A stretch of 64,000 bases of DNA from Clostridium sp. OF09-36. Lineage in GTDB: Bacteria > Bacillota > Clostridia > Lachnospirales > Lachnospiraceae. A program made the translations under genes and the position numbers. The stretch is taken from assembly GCF_003481985.1 (NCBI RefSeq), contig NZ_QUMD01000011.1, positions 1 through 64,000 on the forward strand, read 5' to 3'. The number at the start of each line of letters is the position of its first letter. The stretch's first letter is position 1. The notes beneath the pieces are model-generated. The model saw nothing but the letters and a program-made list of their open reading frames with translations, ran no database searches and was not told where the DNA came from. This document shows, in pieces, positions 44,190 to 57,400 of this stretch.

Positions 44190-46589
44190 TTATAATTCGG
44201 ATTGCATAACCTCCTGAATTCTCATTTTCAAGCCAGTGTAGCGGCGCTGCTCCACGACATTGTCGACCATGGTCTGCAGCATTTCCGGGATTCCCACCAG
44301 GCAGACGCAGGCACGGGCCCGGGTCACCGCTGTGTAGATTAAGTTTCTTGTCATCAGCATGCGGGGGCCGGAATAGACCGGAATGACCACCGCCGGGTAT
44401 TCACTTCCCTGCGATTTATGGATCGTGATGGCATAAGCCAGCTCCAGTTCCTCCAGCTGTTTAAAGCTGTAGTCTACCATTTTTCCTTCATCAAACTCGA
44501 CCGTCAGTTCTTCCGCAAACGTGTTGATCTCGCGGATGATTCCAATATCACCATTGAACACACCCGCACCCGAATCCACCGGAATCCCATATTTGTTGCG
44601 GGTCTCCCACTCGATCTGGTAGTTGTTTTTGATCTGCATGACCTTATCTCCCACCCGGTAAACCGTACCATTTACCTCCTTTTCCGGCTTCGATGGGTCT
44701 TTGGGATTCAGGAAGCTCTGGAGAATGGTATTTAGCCGTTCCACACCAAGCGCACCTTTGCGCATCGGTGTCATGATCTGGATATCGAACATATCGGCAT
44801 GGACATAATTCGGGAGCTTTTCCCGCACCAGCGTCAGCATGGCGCTGATGATCGCGTCAGGATGTTCCCGGCGGATAAACAGAAAGTCCTTGCTGCGCTT
44901 GCCAAGCGGGATCCGTTCTCCATCGTTGATCTTGTGGGCATTGACGATAATATCGCTCTCTGCCGCCTGACGGAAGATGCGGGTTAGCTGCACCACATTG
45001 AATGCACCGGACGCGATCATATCGCGAAGGACATTTCCCGGACCAACACTCGGAAGCTGGTTGATATCTCCTACCAGGATCAGGCGGGTTCCCGGGTTCA
45101 CCGCACGGAGCAGCGCATGCATCAGGTAAATATCTACCATAGACATTTCGTCAATGATGATGGCATCTGCTTCCAGCGGATTTTCTTCATTTCGCTCAAA
45201 ATGCATGCCGGAGGTATCTTTATCGTCCGACGGAACCCCGGTCAGCTCCAGAAGGCGGTGGATAGTCCGCGCCTCATAACCAGTTGCCTCGGTCATGCGC
45301 TTGGCTGCGCGGCCGGTCGGCGCCGCCAGCAGGATTTCCATCTCTTCCTGTTCGAAGTAACGGATGATAGTATTGATCGTGGTCGTTTTACCGGTACCCG
45401 GACCGCCGGTGATGATCAGAAGGCCGCTGTTGACCGCCTCGATCACTGCTCGGATCTGCAGCTCATCGGGCTCGATTTTCTCCTCCGCACAGATCACTTC
45501 CAGTTTTTTACGAATCTCTGTTTCCGGCTCGGAACCGCGCAGGTTTAAGTCGTGAAGCATACGGGCCGTGTTGAGTTCCGTGTAGTAGTACTGGGATGCG
45601 TAGACATGACGGCTCTGTTTTGCTGTTTCCTCCTGTTCCTGGCGGTTTCCTGTCTCCGGGGCTGCGCCTGCTGCTCCCAGACTGATGTTTTCAGCTCCTG
45701 CGATTTCGTCTGCTGCTCCCAGGCTTCGATTCCGCGTGCCCGCAATTTCATCTGCTTTCGCACTGTTTTTCTCCAGGATTTTCTCCTCATCCACCTTCAC
45801 TACGATCTTCTTTTCTATCTGAAGATCTGTCAGATGTTTTTCCATAACAGACGGATCCACATGCAGCAGTTCCGAGGCTGCTGCCAGCAGCTCCTCCTGT
45901 GGCAGATAGGTGTGTCCGTTTGTCACAGACTGTAGGAGGGTATAATAAATGCCGCTGCGGATGCGGAAATCCGAATCTGTGAAAATGCCGACCTTCTGGG
46001 CGATCTCGTCTGCCATCTTAAAACCGACTCCCTGGATATCGTCTGCCAGACGGTACGGATTTTCTTTGATGATGCCGTACATGCGGGTACCATATTCGTT
46101 GTAGATTTTCAGGGCCAGATTCATGGAAATGCCGTAGTCCTGCAAAAACATCATGGCCTGACGCATCTCTTTTTTGGCTTCCATCTGCTCTGAGATCGCC
46201 CTGGCCATTTTTTCACTGATGCCCTTTACTTCTGCCAGGCGCTCCGGCTCTTCCTCGATAATGCGGAAGGTATCTGCCTTGAAGCGGCGCACAATGCGGG
46301 CCGCAAGCGCTGTTCCCACCCCACGGATGGCTCCGGAACCCAGATAGCGTTCCATGGAGGCCGTATCCTCCGGTGCTTTCAGCTCATAAGACTCCACCTG
46401 GATCTGGTCTCCATAAACCGGGTGCTCTACATTACGCCCCGTGGCCTCGATAAAATCTCCTTCACTGATATAAGGGAAGGTTCCTACCAGAACATAATCC
46501 AGGCCGTCCGCACTGACGTCCAGAATCGAGTATCCGTTCTCCTCATTGCGATATTTGATCCGTTCTACATATCCGCTTACTGTTGCCAT
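44190..46589 (-). CDS. recD2: RecD2-type DNA helicase
   Basis: About 799 residues from the ATG at 46589 (CAGGAG 9 bp upstream; an earlier in-frame ATG at 46634 lacks support). An N-terminal OB-like part and helix-hairpin-helix repeats precede Walker A GGPGTGKTTTINT, DEMSMVD and the C-terminal YAITIHKSQGSEYPAVV. It unwinds DNA 5' to 3' and acts in repair without RecBC. A small repeat (ADEIAGTRNRSLGA / ADEIAGAENISLGA) sits at about residues 280-310, just before the helicase core, another example of in-frame repeats here. Confidence 0.93.
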   Translation of the reverse strand: MATVSGYVERIKYRNEENGYSILDVSADGLDYVLVGTFPYISEGDFIEATGRNVEHPVYGDQIQVESYELKAPEDTASMERYLGSGAIRGVGTALAARIVRRFKADTFRIIEEEPERLAEVKGISEKMARAISEQMEAKKEMRQAMMFLQDYGISMNLALKIYNEYGTRMYGIIKENPYRLADDIQGVGFKMADEIAQKVGIFTDSDFRIRSGIYYTLLQSVTNGHTYLPQEELLAAASELLHVDPSVMEKHLTDLQIEKKIVVKVDEEKILEKNSAKADEIAGTRNRSLGAADEIAGAENISLGAAGAAPETGNRQEQEETAKQSRHVYASQYYYTELNTARMLHDLNLRGSEPETEIRKKLEVICAEEKIEPDELQIRAVIEAVNSGLLIITGGPGTGKTTTINTIIRYFEQEEMEILLAAPTGRAAKRMTEATGYEARTIHRLLELTGVPSDDKDTSGMHFERNEENPLEADAIIIDEMSMVDIYLMHALLRAVNPGTRLILVGDINQLPSVGPGNVLRDMIASGAFNVVQLTRIFRQAAESDIIVNAHKINDGERIPLGKRSKDFLFIRREHPDAIISAMLTLVREKLPNYVHADMFDIQIMTPMRKGALGVERLNTILQSFLNPKDPSKPEKEVNGTVYRVGDKVMQIKNNYQIEWETRNKYGIPVDSGAGVFNGDIGIIREINTFAEELTVEFDEGKMVDYSFKQLEELELAYAITIHKSQGSEYPAVVIPVYSGPRMLMTRNLIYTAVTRARACVCLVGIPEMLQTMVDNVVEQRRYTGLKMRIQEVMQSEL

Positions 46590-46699
46590 TTTTGTTTCTC
46601 CTGTATCCTCCTGCATAATCAGTAGACCTGCCACCGGCGCTTTGCACCCCGCAGACGGGTCGCAATGGTGACATGATTTCTTTCCGCCGCAATGCGATC

Positions 46700-46872
46700 C
46701 CCGCGGAGCATTTTTTGTTTCATAGGACAGAATTTCCTATGAAATAAAAAAGAATGTGCCTTGGCACATTCTCGCGCCGAGGCGCGGTTGCTTCAGCAAC
46801 CATCTACCTTTGCGCCGAGTGCGCTTCCTCGCGGAGCATTTTTATATGATAGGACGAAATTTCCTATCATAT
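46700..46872. repeat. Cluster of hairpins with two copies of a repeated unit
   Basis: Two copies of CGCGGAGCATTTTT followed by a TTTCATAGGA / TCCTATGAAA type stem (46702-46745 and 46830-46871). Between them are GAATGTGCC/GGCACATTC, CGCGCCGAGGCGCG and GGTTGCTTCAGCAACC stems. Five hairpins in 170 bp between recD2 and mreB. It looks like a dispersed palindromic intergenic element; no coding potential. Confidence 0.75.
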
Positions 46873-46875
46873 AAG

Positions 46876-46912
46876 AAAAGTCCCGCGTCCGCGATGGACA
46901 CGAGACCCTTTC
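46876..46912 (-). terminator. Terminator of mreB
   Basis: GGGTCTCGTGTCC, loop, GGACGCGGGAC and TTTTC on the minus strand, 7 bp after the stop. Confidence 0.75.
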
Positions 46913-46918
46913 GATCTT

Positions 46919-47925
46919 TTAGTTAAATTCCTGCTCTTTTTTGTCCCCGTGCTGGAATTCGATAAACTTACCGGTTCCGATTGCCACTGCGGTTAACGGG
47001 TCTTCCGCTACCATGGTGGTAATACCGGTCTTTTCTTCGATCAGCTGGTCGAGGCCATTTAACAGGGAGCCACCGCCGGTCATGACAATACCGCGGTCGA
47101 AGATATCGGCTGCCAGCTCCGGAGGAGTTCTCTCCAGGACATTGTGAACGGCATCTACGATCTGCATAGCCGGCTCGCGCAGTGCTTCCAGCGTTTCCTC
47201 AGAAGTAACCTCGATGGTCTTCGGAAGTCCGGTAACCAGGTTACGTCCACGCACCTCCATCTTTAAGACCTCTGGTCTGCGGTATGCAGAACCAATGTTG
47301 ATCTTGATCTCCTCTGCGGTTCTCTCACCGATGAGCAGATTGTGCTTCTTTCTCATGTAACGGACTAATGCTTCATCGAAATCGTCACCGGCAACTTGAT
47401 GGAAGTACTTACTACGGTTCCGCCAAGGGAAATAACTGCGATATCTGCAGTACCGCCTCCGATATCTACGATCATGTTACCGCATGCCTTGGAAATATCG
47501 ATTCCGGCACCGATCGCTGCTGCAACCGGCTCCTCGATAATAGATACCTCGCGGGCACCTGCCTGATAAGTCGCATCTTCAACTGCCTTTTTTTCAACCT
47601 CTGTAGCACCGCTCGGGATGCAGACTGCGATACGCGGCTTGCGCAGGGTTCTCTTACCTACCGCTTTGTTGATGAAATATTTTAACATCTTCTCGGTAAC
47701 GGTATAGTCTGAAATAACGCCCTGACGCAGCGGTCTTACCGCAATGATGTTTCCCGGTGTTCTTCCGATCATCAGACGTGCTTCCTCACCAATTGCCATG
47801 ATCTTGTTGGAGTCACGGTCAATCGCTACTACGGAAGGCTCCTTCAGGACAACGCCCTTGCCTTTGATATATACCAGAATGCTCGCCGTACCTAAATCGA
47901 TTCCGATATCGTTGGATACTAACAT
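46919..47925 (-). CDS. mreB: Rod-shape actin MreB, frame broken
   Basis: About 335 residues after restoring one G near 47395 (AAGTTGCC for AAGGTTGCC), which rejoins TSIK to VAGDDFDEALVRYMRKK. The start at 47925 has AGGAGG 8 bp upstream. DIGIDLGTASILVYIKGKG and VDIGGGTADIAVISLGG are the actin-fold nucleotide loops. MreB filaments guide side-wall synthesis. No mreC or mreD neighbours it, which fits the separate MreB/Mbl copies common in Clostridia; it could equally be named mbl. Confidence 0.9.
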
Positions 47926-48022
47926 AAATTTCCTCCTGATGTTTCCTGTTCCATAACTGTGTATTTCCGCCACAGTTACCTTGTTTCCCAGTTCTATCGT
48001 GATTATTCACGCATACGTGTCC

Positions 48023-48127
48023 AAAAAGCAGGATCTTTCATTTTGAAAATCCTGTTTGTGGACCATTACGTTCCATCTATGAATATGCGCAAAGAGCGCA
48101 TTTTTCGTTCTAATCTCTCTTATTATA
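48023..48127 (-). promoter_or_regulatory. Possible mreB promoter and hairpin leader
   Basis: On the minus strand a TATAAT (48122-48127) lies 16 bp after TTCAAA. A hairpin AACAGGAT / ATCCTGCT followed by TTTTT (48023-48057) falls inside the 190-nt leader and looks like an attenuator. The rest of 47926-48379 has no gene; a GC hairpin CCGGGCAG / CTGCCCGG is at about 48309-48332. Confidence 0.35.
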
Positions 48128-48379
48128 TACAATCCAGGAGGTTTTTGAAAGGGTTTTTTTATTTTTTATTATGTTTATATTTTTTTTATGATGGCGACAC
48201 AGTTTCGTCACAATTCTTTTTTATACTCTAAGTACATTATCCGAAAGGGTAATGAAACCTTTGTTTCAAGTGTATACTTGAAATTACAAAGCTTTTTCAT
48301 ACTCATACCGGGCAGCCCGAAACTGCCCGGCCCCCCTAAAACATTTTCTTTTATTTTGTATACCTACCATTCCCAAAAT

Positions 48380-48420
48380 CAAAAGGGCGAAAAGGACTGC
48401 CAAACCTTTTCGCCCTTTTG
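48380..48420 (-). terminator. Terminator of the giant surface protein gene
   Basis: CAAAAGGGCGAAAAGG pairs perfectly with CCTTTTCGCCCTTTTG, 2 bp past the stop codon. Confidence 0.85.
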
Positions 48421-48422
48421 AT

Positions 48423-51400
48423 TTATCTGTTATGCTTCCTTTTTCCCACAATACCTAGTCCCGCTGCCGATAGAAGAATTAATACAACAGGCAGAACGGT
48501 TTTCCGCTCATCTCCCACCTGTGGAAGACGGATTTTCCATCGTCCATCCGGTCCTAAATACAGCCAGCCAGTGCCATCCGGCGAAGAAGGCTGGTACCAG
48601 GCCAGGATACGGCCTATGCGAAAACGCGGCTGGATCTCTGGTTTCTTCGGTCTGTCATCGTCTGGCGGTGTCTTTTTTCCCTCCTCCTTAGGTGGCTTGT
48701 CCGGCTCCGGCTCGTCTGGAATCTCCTGCTCCGGTATCTTTTTATCCTTTACGGCCAGAGCAGTTCCGTTCCATATATCAGCCCGGTCAGCCCACGCAAT
48801 CCGGCCTCCATCCTCAGATATCCGGAAACGGACCGGTTCAAAATATTCATAGCCTTCTGGTGCTTTCACTTCCTTTAAAAGATACTCACCTCCTGCTTTT
48901 AAGCCCTCCAGCGCATGCCACGGCGCTTCTTTTTCTGTAGTCCAGTATGCCAGCGGAGTATCTTCGTTATAAACAGGCTCTCCCGCCTCGTTTATTTTTA
49001 CAATCCCGTAAACAGCCAGTTCCGCTCCCGCAAGGAAAATGTCTTCCGGCCATGTATCCAAAAACTGCTTCTGCCTGGAATTAACTTCTGCTGTCGTTTC
49101 TTCCATTCTCCATACATTTGCCAGCTTATCTTGATCCTCGCTGGCTTCTGCAGTTTTCATTGCGTCTGCATCCACCTTGGCGATCACAATCCTGGTTTTC
49201 CGGTCAGTTACAGTAATTTTCTTTTGGGCCGTTCCCCTCCATGGATAAGACGCCGCCCCCAGATCCGGCTCAAACTGCCACCGGATCACCTCCGGATTTA
49301 AAACATAACCGGAAGGTGGCACCACTTCCCGCAGCTCATACCAGAATGGACGGACCGTACCATCCTCCAGCACTTCACCAACCGGCAGATCTTTTGTTTC
49401 GGACGGTGCTTCCAGGCGCAGCGAAGCACAAGCTCCGGTGAAGCAGGATTCTCTGTATCCTGACCTGCGCTACCCCGGTATTTCATATTTTTACATACTG
49501 CATTTTGGTATGACATATTTTGATGTACTGTGTTTTGATATGTCCTGTCTTGGTATGACATATCACGGTACGCCGTCAGTTCAAACACTGCACCCTGCAG
49601 CATATTTCCGGCCGAGTCTGTTTTTTCTAATTTTAGTGTTCCTGTCACCGACCTGTCATTGACGCGCACGATCCGGATTTCCGGCTGCCACTGGTATTCG
49701 ATCTGCACCGGAAGAAATGTCGTGTAATAATCCGGGCTTTCCTGCTCTGCAAGCCAGTATAGGCCATCCGTCAGACGCCGGATCCGGTGTGGTTTTAAGT
49801 CGCCCTGTGCATATCCCTGCGGGATCCTCCTGTTGATGGCATCCAGCTCCGTGTAGCGCCCATCGCTTCCACTGACCCATGTATCAAACAGATAACGGCT
49901 GCTTCTGGTTAAGCCACCTTCTTCATTTGCCCGGTAAAGAGCCAGTCTGGCTCCGGCCAGTTCCTTGCCGCCATTTTCATATACCTTCGAGATCAGCAGG
50001 GTTCCCTCTTCATTTTCTACCCGGTAAAGCTGCACTGCTCCCGTGTCTTTTACCGTGACCAGCACTACTCCGGCCCGCGCAAAGCCCTCCGGCACTTTTG
50101 TTTCAACCAGAACATAGCTGGCTCCGGCAGGCAGGTAATCAAACCGCTGGTGGTTTTCTAACGTCAGGTATGTACAGGCATATGGATTGATCTGTGGCAG
50201 TGCCTTCCAGTCGAACTGATACTCAAACCGGTATAAGTGGTCCGCAAACAGGTCCTGCTCTTTTGTGACCCCGATCCGGATTTTAACCCCGTTTTCCATC
50301 CGGTACACCAATACCGTCTGCTGTGGATCTGCCGGTTTTAAGCGTTCTTTCTGGTATTCTGCCTCAAACTCTGCCCGGTAAAGCCGCTCGCCCACATCCC
50401 ACATCACACTGCTTCCAGGCTTTGCCCCGTGCTCCAGATACATGGTTTCAAACGCAGCCGGAAAATCACGGTAAGTCGTACCATCATCGGTGATCCAGCG
50501 CACAACAGGCGAAGCTGTCTCATATTGCAAAAGGCCATTCTCATAACAGATCTGGCCGTTTGCATCCAGCTTCGCAGGGTAGAGCGTAAATTCCGCGCCG
50601 CCCACAGCAGTTTCGCCGTCTGCACGGTCTTTTCCGTTTTCCAGACAGTATTTTTCCACCTCTATGCGCGTGTGATCGTCCTTTATCTCGTATTTCTGGA
50701 CTTCCGGGCGTTCCGCCACCGTGATTGTCACCGGTTCATGGGAAACAAAGCCCGATGGCACCTGGATTTCTTTCCAGAGATACTCTCCCGTCGGAAGATG
50801 CGCGATCGTATGCGGCTGGTCTGTTGTTGTCCAGACAGCGGCCGGAGCTGGCTGGTGAACATCCGCATCGATCTGTGCATATTCTGAAGCAGTCTGGTTT
50901 TCTCCCGAAACAGCCTGCGCAGCTTCTGCACCATGGGCACTCTCCGTTTTCCACAATCCAAGTACCGCGCCCGTCACATATCCACAATCAAATGCAGAGT
51001 TTTCCCCTGTTTCTGCTTTATCTGATCGCAGTCCACTGCCAGAAACAACGGACTTTCCGCCCGTATCTGAACTTGCGGTATCTGAAGCAGTTATATCTAC
51101 GCCATCCGTTTTTGAAAATTCCGTTTTTGTTGCTTCATCTGTCATGGTGACCTGTTGGATCTCATTGGTTTCCTTTACCAGGATTCCCATCGGAAGTGCC
51201 TTGACAAACCCTTTTGGTGCCTGTAATTCTTCCATAATGTAGCTGCCTGCTGCCACCCGCTCCAGAATGTCTGTACTGCCCTCTGTCATCACCGACGCAA
51301 ACGGGTCATTTGGATATTGTTCCGACGTGATCCATGTATTTTCCATGACATAGGCTTCGCCCTGTCTGTGGGAAAGCGGCTCATTTTCTGTCTGAAGCAG

Positions 51401-54400
51401 CGTATGCTCCTGTACCGCATAAGCCGCATGATTGTAGCTTCCAGATTGTCTGAATTCTGGGAGCGCACAAAATCTCCATTCCGGTCGTAAAGCTTTGTAG
51501 CCTTATCATAGATATCTTTGCTCTGCTGGTAATAGGTCACAAGTCCATGCTGGTCGTATACCGGATTCATGGACTTTTCAAATTTCCCGTTGTTATCATC
51601 CAGCAGCACTTCATCGTTCAGGTTCTGCCCTGTCTCATTCTGGTAAAGAGAGGATTCCCGGTGCTTTCTTCTTCCTGGGCAGATTTCCAGCTGCCTGTCA
51701 GGTACGCCTGCTCCCCATCTCCTGAGAGTGCCATACGGCAGGTCGTGATCTTATCACGGGCAATGATATTACCATACTCGTCCCGGCGAAGATTTACCGG
51801 CCACACAAGCACCTGTTTTTTGTTCTTCCCGGTTCCAGCTCTTCCACGGATCTGGTCCCAGCTTCCATTGGTCCCGTCAAAATCCTTCACCACATATGCC
51901 ATACCAGTATACGGATCTACAAGCGCATCCCGCTCTCCCCCGCGCCCTAAATGATACACATGCGTTCCTTTATCCAGTGTCAGGATCTTATCCTTCTCAT
52001 CGTATACGATCTTCGTCAGGTCACCGCCGGTAAATTCCAGAAACTTGAAAGCACCATTCCATGCAAACGCCTGATAACGTCCATCCCGGCCATCGCTCTC
52101 CGGCGTAATGGTAACTGACAGATTACTCAGATCGTAATAAAGGATATCGGTATCCGGGCGCATCACGGTAACGGAATTCCAGCTGTTGCCTTCTGCCGGA
52201 ATGATCTCACCATAACGGTCCACACCCGCAGGCCAGGTTACCGTATACAAATGCCCTTCCTCATCGCGTTCCGGGAGAAATTCCGTTTTCTGTCCTCCGT
52301 AGCCTTCCTTTACATACATGCGGTCAATATACCCCGCATCGTTTCGCTCAATCACAAGTCCTTCGTAAGTGAAATCCTGGGTATCTCCGGACGGTGTCAG
52401 TAAAATGGCATCAAATAATGTCATTTTTGCGCCTGCCACATACCCGGATGTTCCTTCGCTATTAGAATGTTCTGATCGCAGATCCTGGTCTGGCTCACTG
52501 CCTGCGGCGGCCTGCGCTTCACGCTTTTCTACCTGTAGCCGGATCGGTTCATTTTCCAGATAGACCCGCGCTGTATGGATCTGGTCCTGGGGCTTGTTTT
52601 TCCAGGTTGTCTGTTCATCTGCCGCATCTTCATAAACGGCAGAGAGTACCCTGCTGTCCCGGTTTCCATTCTGGTAATAAGCCACCTGGTCGGAATAGAT
52701 TTCCAGCGCCACTGGTTTGGAACGGACATAGCCTGCAGGCGGCTTTGTCTCGCAAAGCACATAGGTGCCGGCAGAAAGCGGCTGCGGTGTGTTCAGATAG
52801 CCGACTGTCTGCAGCTGATATTCCTGAGCACCTGGGCTTTGTGTCTTGGCATCCGGGTCTTCTTCCTGAGTACCTGGGCTTTGTAGCTGGGCATTCGAAC
52901 TTTCTGCCTGATTACCTGGCTTTGTACCTGGCCATCCCGTACTGTGGCAAATGCTTTCATGACTCCCGTTTCCAGCCCGAAACGGTCCCCCAGCAGGATC
53001 TGCTCTGATTCCTCACACACAGGTGTACCAGCCGGGACCATGCCGGTATACGCAGCTTGTCCTTTCAGCATACTCCGTCCTCTTGTAACCGGCCGGATAT
53101 CGGTTGCTCCCATCGCAGTCAGAAAGTCCCTGGATCCGTCAATCAGCGTATCCTCCTCATAGAAAAGCACTTTTCCTTCCCCGTCCTTCGCATCGTCCCG
53201 CTTCGCTGCATAAATACGGAAGATGGCTCCATCATGCAAAATATTTTCATGGGTTTCAGAATCCAGCTTTTCGATGCGGACTCTTGCTGTGTAGAAGCGG
53301 TTGCGGAAACGTACATTGCCGTAACCAAGGCTGCTCTTATTATCTATTCCAGATACAGAATATGGCACTAACATCGGTGCATAACAGCCATCATACGCGG
53401 TCTGTGTCCCCTGCATCGCAGGGATCTGGTCCCGGTAGAAGGTTCCCGGCACATTGTCATCTGTTTTTGCACCTCCCGGATATGCAACATCATTCGCGGT
53501 CTGTGCCTGCTCAGAAACAGAGCTATAGCGGTACACAGCCGAAACCAGATTACGGCCACTTTGTCCTTCACTTAAGTAATACGGAACCACACCTGTTGTC
53601 CGGTCATCCTGGCTATTATAGTAATTCTGAAACGGCCGGTACTTTGACTGGGTCAGTGCAAAGTAATCGCCCGCGTCAGGATGATCCGGCGGGCCATTTT
53701 GGATCCGGTCTGGCTCCATTCCATACTTGTAAATTTCAAAATCACCACGGTCACCGTGCGCCCGGATCACATGAGACTCCTCCAGAAAACGGATATGGTA
53801 TCGCTTTTCCAGATCCACCGCTGTATACGAAGCCTTGTACTGGTAAAAGGAGTCCATTTCCCCGGGGGAAGCTTCTGCACCAGCTTCGTCAGCATATACC
53901 GCCGGAAGCGAGATTTCTTTGGGTTTATCAACCTCATAATGGCGGTTTTTAAAGTCCTCTAAACTTGCATATTTCGGCTGCTGTTCGACCACCACATAGG
54001 TTCCATATGGAGCCTTGCTGAAATCCCGTAGTATTCTGTTTTTGCTTCCTGGCGCTTCGCTTCGTCTTGTCTTTGCTCCTGAGCTTTTTCCATCTCTGTC
54101 TCGCTGTATCCGTTTTGTGTATCTGCAGATACGGTTGTGACATCATGGTCTGCGCCGCCTCCTTCCTCTGCATCCCATGCAATGGCATACAATTCGTCAA
54201 GATCATACCTAAAAAACGGTTTTAAATAGTTCTGTGCTTTTTCTATGGCCTTTTGCAAGCCCTGGTCCAGAATCTCGTCCGAAAATGCTGTGCTGCCACG
54301 GATGGCATGGTATTCCGTTTTTCCGGCACGTTCCGGTGTTTCTGCATGCCTTGCAATTCCCACACTCTCTGCCGTTTCTGCATGCTCCGCCGTCTCTGCA

Positions 54401-57400
54401 TACTCCGCCGTCTCCACCAGCTTCGCGATTTCATCATCCAGATACCACGTAATGGCAAACTGGCGGACCCGGTCAGACACAGCACTATTCCAGACCGTAG
54501 CGTCACTGCGGTTGATTTTATTGCCGATCGGACGGTAGCTGGTATAGGTTGGCGCGGCATCATCCCATTTATCGTGATTTGCCGTCTCTACCGCATCGAA
54601 AAATTTCTCATAATTCAGGCGTTTTACCGTGCGGGTTTTCGTTCCGTCCTCTGCCAGCGCCTCTGTAGTCTCCAAGATTGCCGTATAACCGCCAGACGAA
54701 TGCTCCTGGATTTTCCCATTCTGGTAAGCATAAAGCATTTCATTGCAGATTGCTGCATCATTGGAATCTTTGTATAACGGATCTGTGCGGTGCAAAACCT
54801 TCGTGTAGATCTGGTTTACTTTTTCCGGGAATGCCGTATTTGCCTGCTTTTGTTCCGCAAAACTCCGCTCATTTCCTTTCCGGTCCTGCCAGATCACCTC
54901 GCCGTTTTCATTGCGGTAAAGCTTGCGCAAATTGGATTTCAGATAAACCTTGAAACGGAAATTGTCCATTGCTTCCGTATTGTCATAATTTCTGGTCCAC
55001 CAGTCTTCATGTGCATCAGCATAAGAACTGGTATTATTGTAAGATGTCTTTTCTATGGTCTTGCTTATCCGGATCTGCTGGCGGATTCCCCGCTCTTCCA
55101 CCGGGACCGGGCTGGTAGCCGTACCACCGCCAGGTCTTCCCTCTCCATCCTGCCACACAAAATCCTGTCCCGGATACACCAGTGTAACACGCTTCACAAA
55201 ACTATTTTCTTCTCCTGCATCTCCCGTCTGATAATCCAGGCTTGCCTGCACACGCACCTGTTTTACCGTCTGGTAATAAGAGGCCGTGCCCATCGTATCA
55301 CCTGGTGACCAGCCGCCCTGCATAAGCGCAATATCTTCCTCTGTCAGCACAACCTGTTCTGCCCCTGGCAACACCAGCTTAAACCAATATTGCTGTGCAG
55401 TGTCATCGCTATGAACCGCCCCGTAATGATCGGTATAGCTGCTTTCCACATGCCAGACAGTTTCCTGTATTTTAGAAGTAATCTCGCTCCAGTTTCCATA
55501 GGATTTCTGGGTTTCTCCCGGCACAGTTTCTTCTATGTAATTGACTTTCGGAATCCGGTTTCCGCTTGCATCAAGCGGTGTTTCCCCAGGTTCATAATAT
55601 ACATTTTCCTTGATGCAACGGGTCATGAGACTTCCATCTGATGAAGCCTCCGCATCCGGCACAAGCACTGCTGAGGCTCTGGAATGCACACCTTCACCTT
55701 CCCCATGTTCATCCTGTAGCACGGAAAAATCCGCATATATGCCAAAGTTATCCTCCGACTCTGTTTCCCCATAAACAGCATAGATATATCTGGGAGATTT
55801 TCCCGTCTCTTCCGGCACAAAGGGAACCCGCAGATAAAAAGCTGCGTCCCGTTCTTCCTTTTCCGGCACAAAAAAGCATTCTGGATTTCCGGTACGTCCC
55901 GCATAAATGCTAATCAGAAGCGTATCCTCTGTTTCCCGGATCTGGTCTAAACCTCCGTAGGAGTAGTATGCGTGCTGCTGATAGAAATCCAGCAATGCAG
56001 CTAAAACTTCTCCTATTGTTGCCGCGTTCGTCTCCTCCCGCTTCCACGGAATTTCCAGCGTGACGACCGGGGCACCGAACTGGATCTGGCTGTCTTGAAC
56101 GCCGCTCCGGTAGCCGGTATCATAGACTGGCTGCTCCAATGTGCTGTAACGAAATCCAGCATCAGAGCTCTGCTTTGGTGTTCCTTTCCCATTTGCCCGC
56201 AGGATCAGCTCCAGCTTATACTTTAAAAACATAAAATCTGCCACAGCAAACGGCTTTCTCAGCCGGTTCAGCACAGCAGCTTCATCCAGTCCTTTCTCCG
56301 CCCGCCTCATCAAATCTTCGCATTTTGCCGGATCCAGCTCTTTTTCTTCTGCATATGCCACATTGCTTACTGTGCGGTTTACCGGGCGCTTTCTGGTGAG
56401 CATGGTTCCGTCCGCATCATATTTGGGATACTGGCCTTCATATTCCGTCGTGACATAGACCAGATTGCCAAATACGTCCCTCTCGATCTGCCCGGTAAAA
56501 CTTCCAGTGCCGATCTGTGCCGGTTCTGTTTTCACGGTCTTGTCCAGGCGATAGAGTCTGCTTCCCGCCGGAATCCCCGAAAATGCCAGATCAAATCCTC
56601 CGCTTTTTTCACTATTCACTTCGAAGAACAATTCCCGGAAAGTTGGATCGCCATAAGCGCCGCTTGCCCCGGACTGAACCTGCTGCTCTGCATAAAGTCC
56701 CTTTGTCACCGTCACATAACCGCTGTATCCACTGTGTCCGTTGTTTCCGCTATCTCCACCATTACCGCTCTCTGTCACCGCAGATAAATCCTGGCCGGTA
56801 TTTGTAAATGAGTGCTTCCTGTTTCCAATGGACAGCTCGTATCCCTCTGAGCGGCTCAGCTCTTTCACATAATATTCCCCCATCAGAAGCGGTCTGCCGA
56901 TCCAGCAGTTCCCGTTTGCAGTCTGGTAATCCTGGTAGGTTCTCTGGTACTGTCCATCTTCTGTATAATCATCGAATGTCTGGCTTCTCGTATAGAGGTT
57001 TGATGGTGCTGACCGGTTCCAGTTTCCAGGCCGGTCCACGATCCCGCCCTTTTCATAATCATAAAACCACCCCGGCGCTTCTGTGAATGCAAGAAACGAA
57101 GCATCTCCGTTTTTATCGGTCGCCGTTACCGCTGTCAGATCGTCCTTCTGGTAAACCACACCGGTCTTTCCATCCGGGTGTACCAGATCCTTTGCAGCGA
57201 ACAATCCATACACAGCACCCTCCAGCACGGCGTCACCCTGCGTATCTCCATAAGAATCGTAAGCATTGCTTTCCCCTGCCTTTAAGTCCATGTCCCGCTT
57301 ATTGATATGGATCTCGCCTTCTGTCCGGTGGTCATAGATCCGCCACCAGTCATCTTCCCCGTCCTGACCATTACAATGGCTGTAGTGATCCGACGGACCA

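Noticed and set aside
53104..53952. Long plus-strand frame of about 280 codons inside the adhesin gene
   Set aside because: Antisense to a well-supported SpaA/Cna_B coding region; its composition (His, Ser, Pro rich) is typical of a shadow frame.
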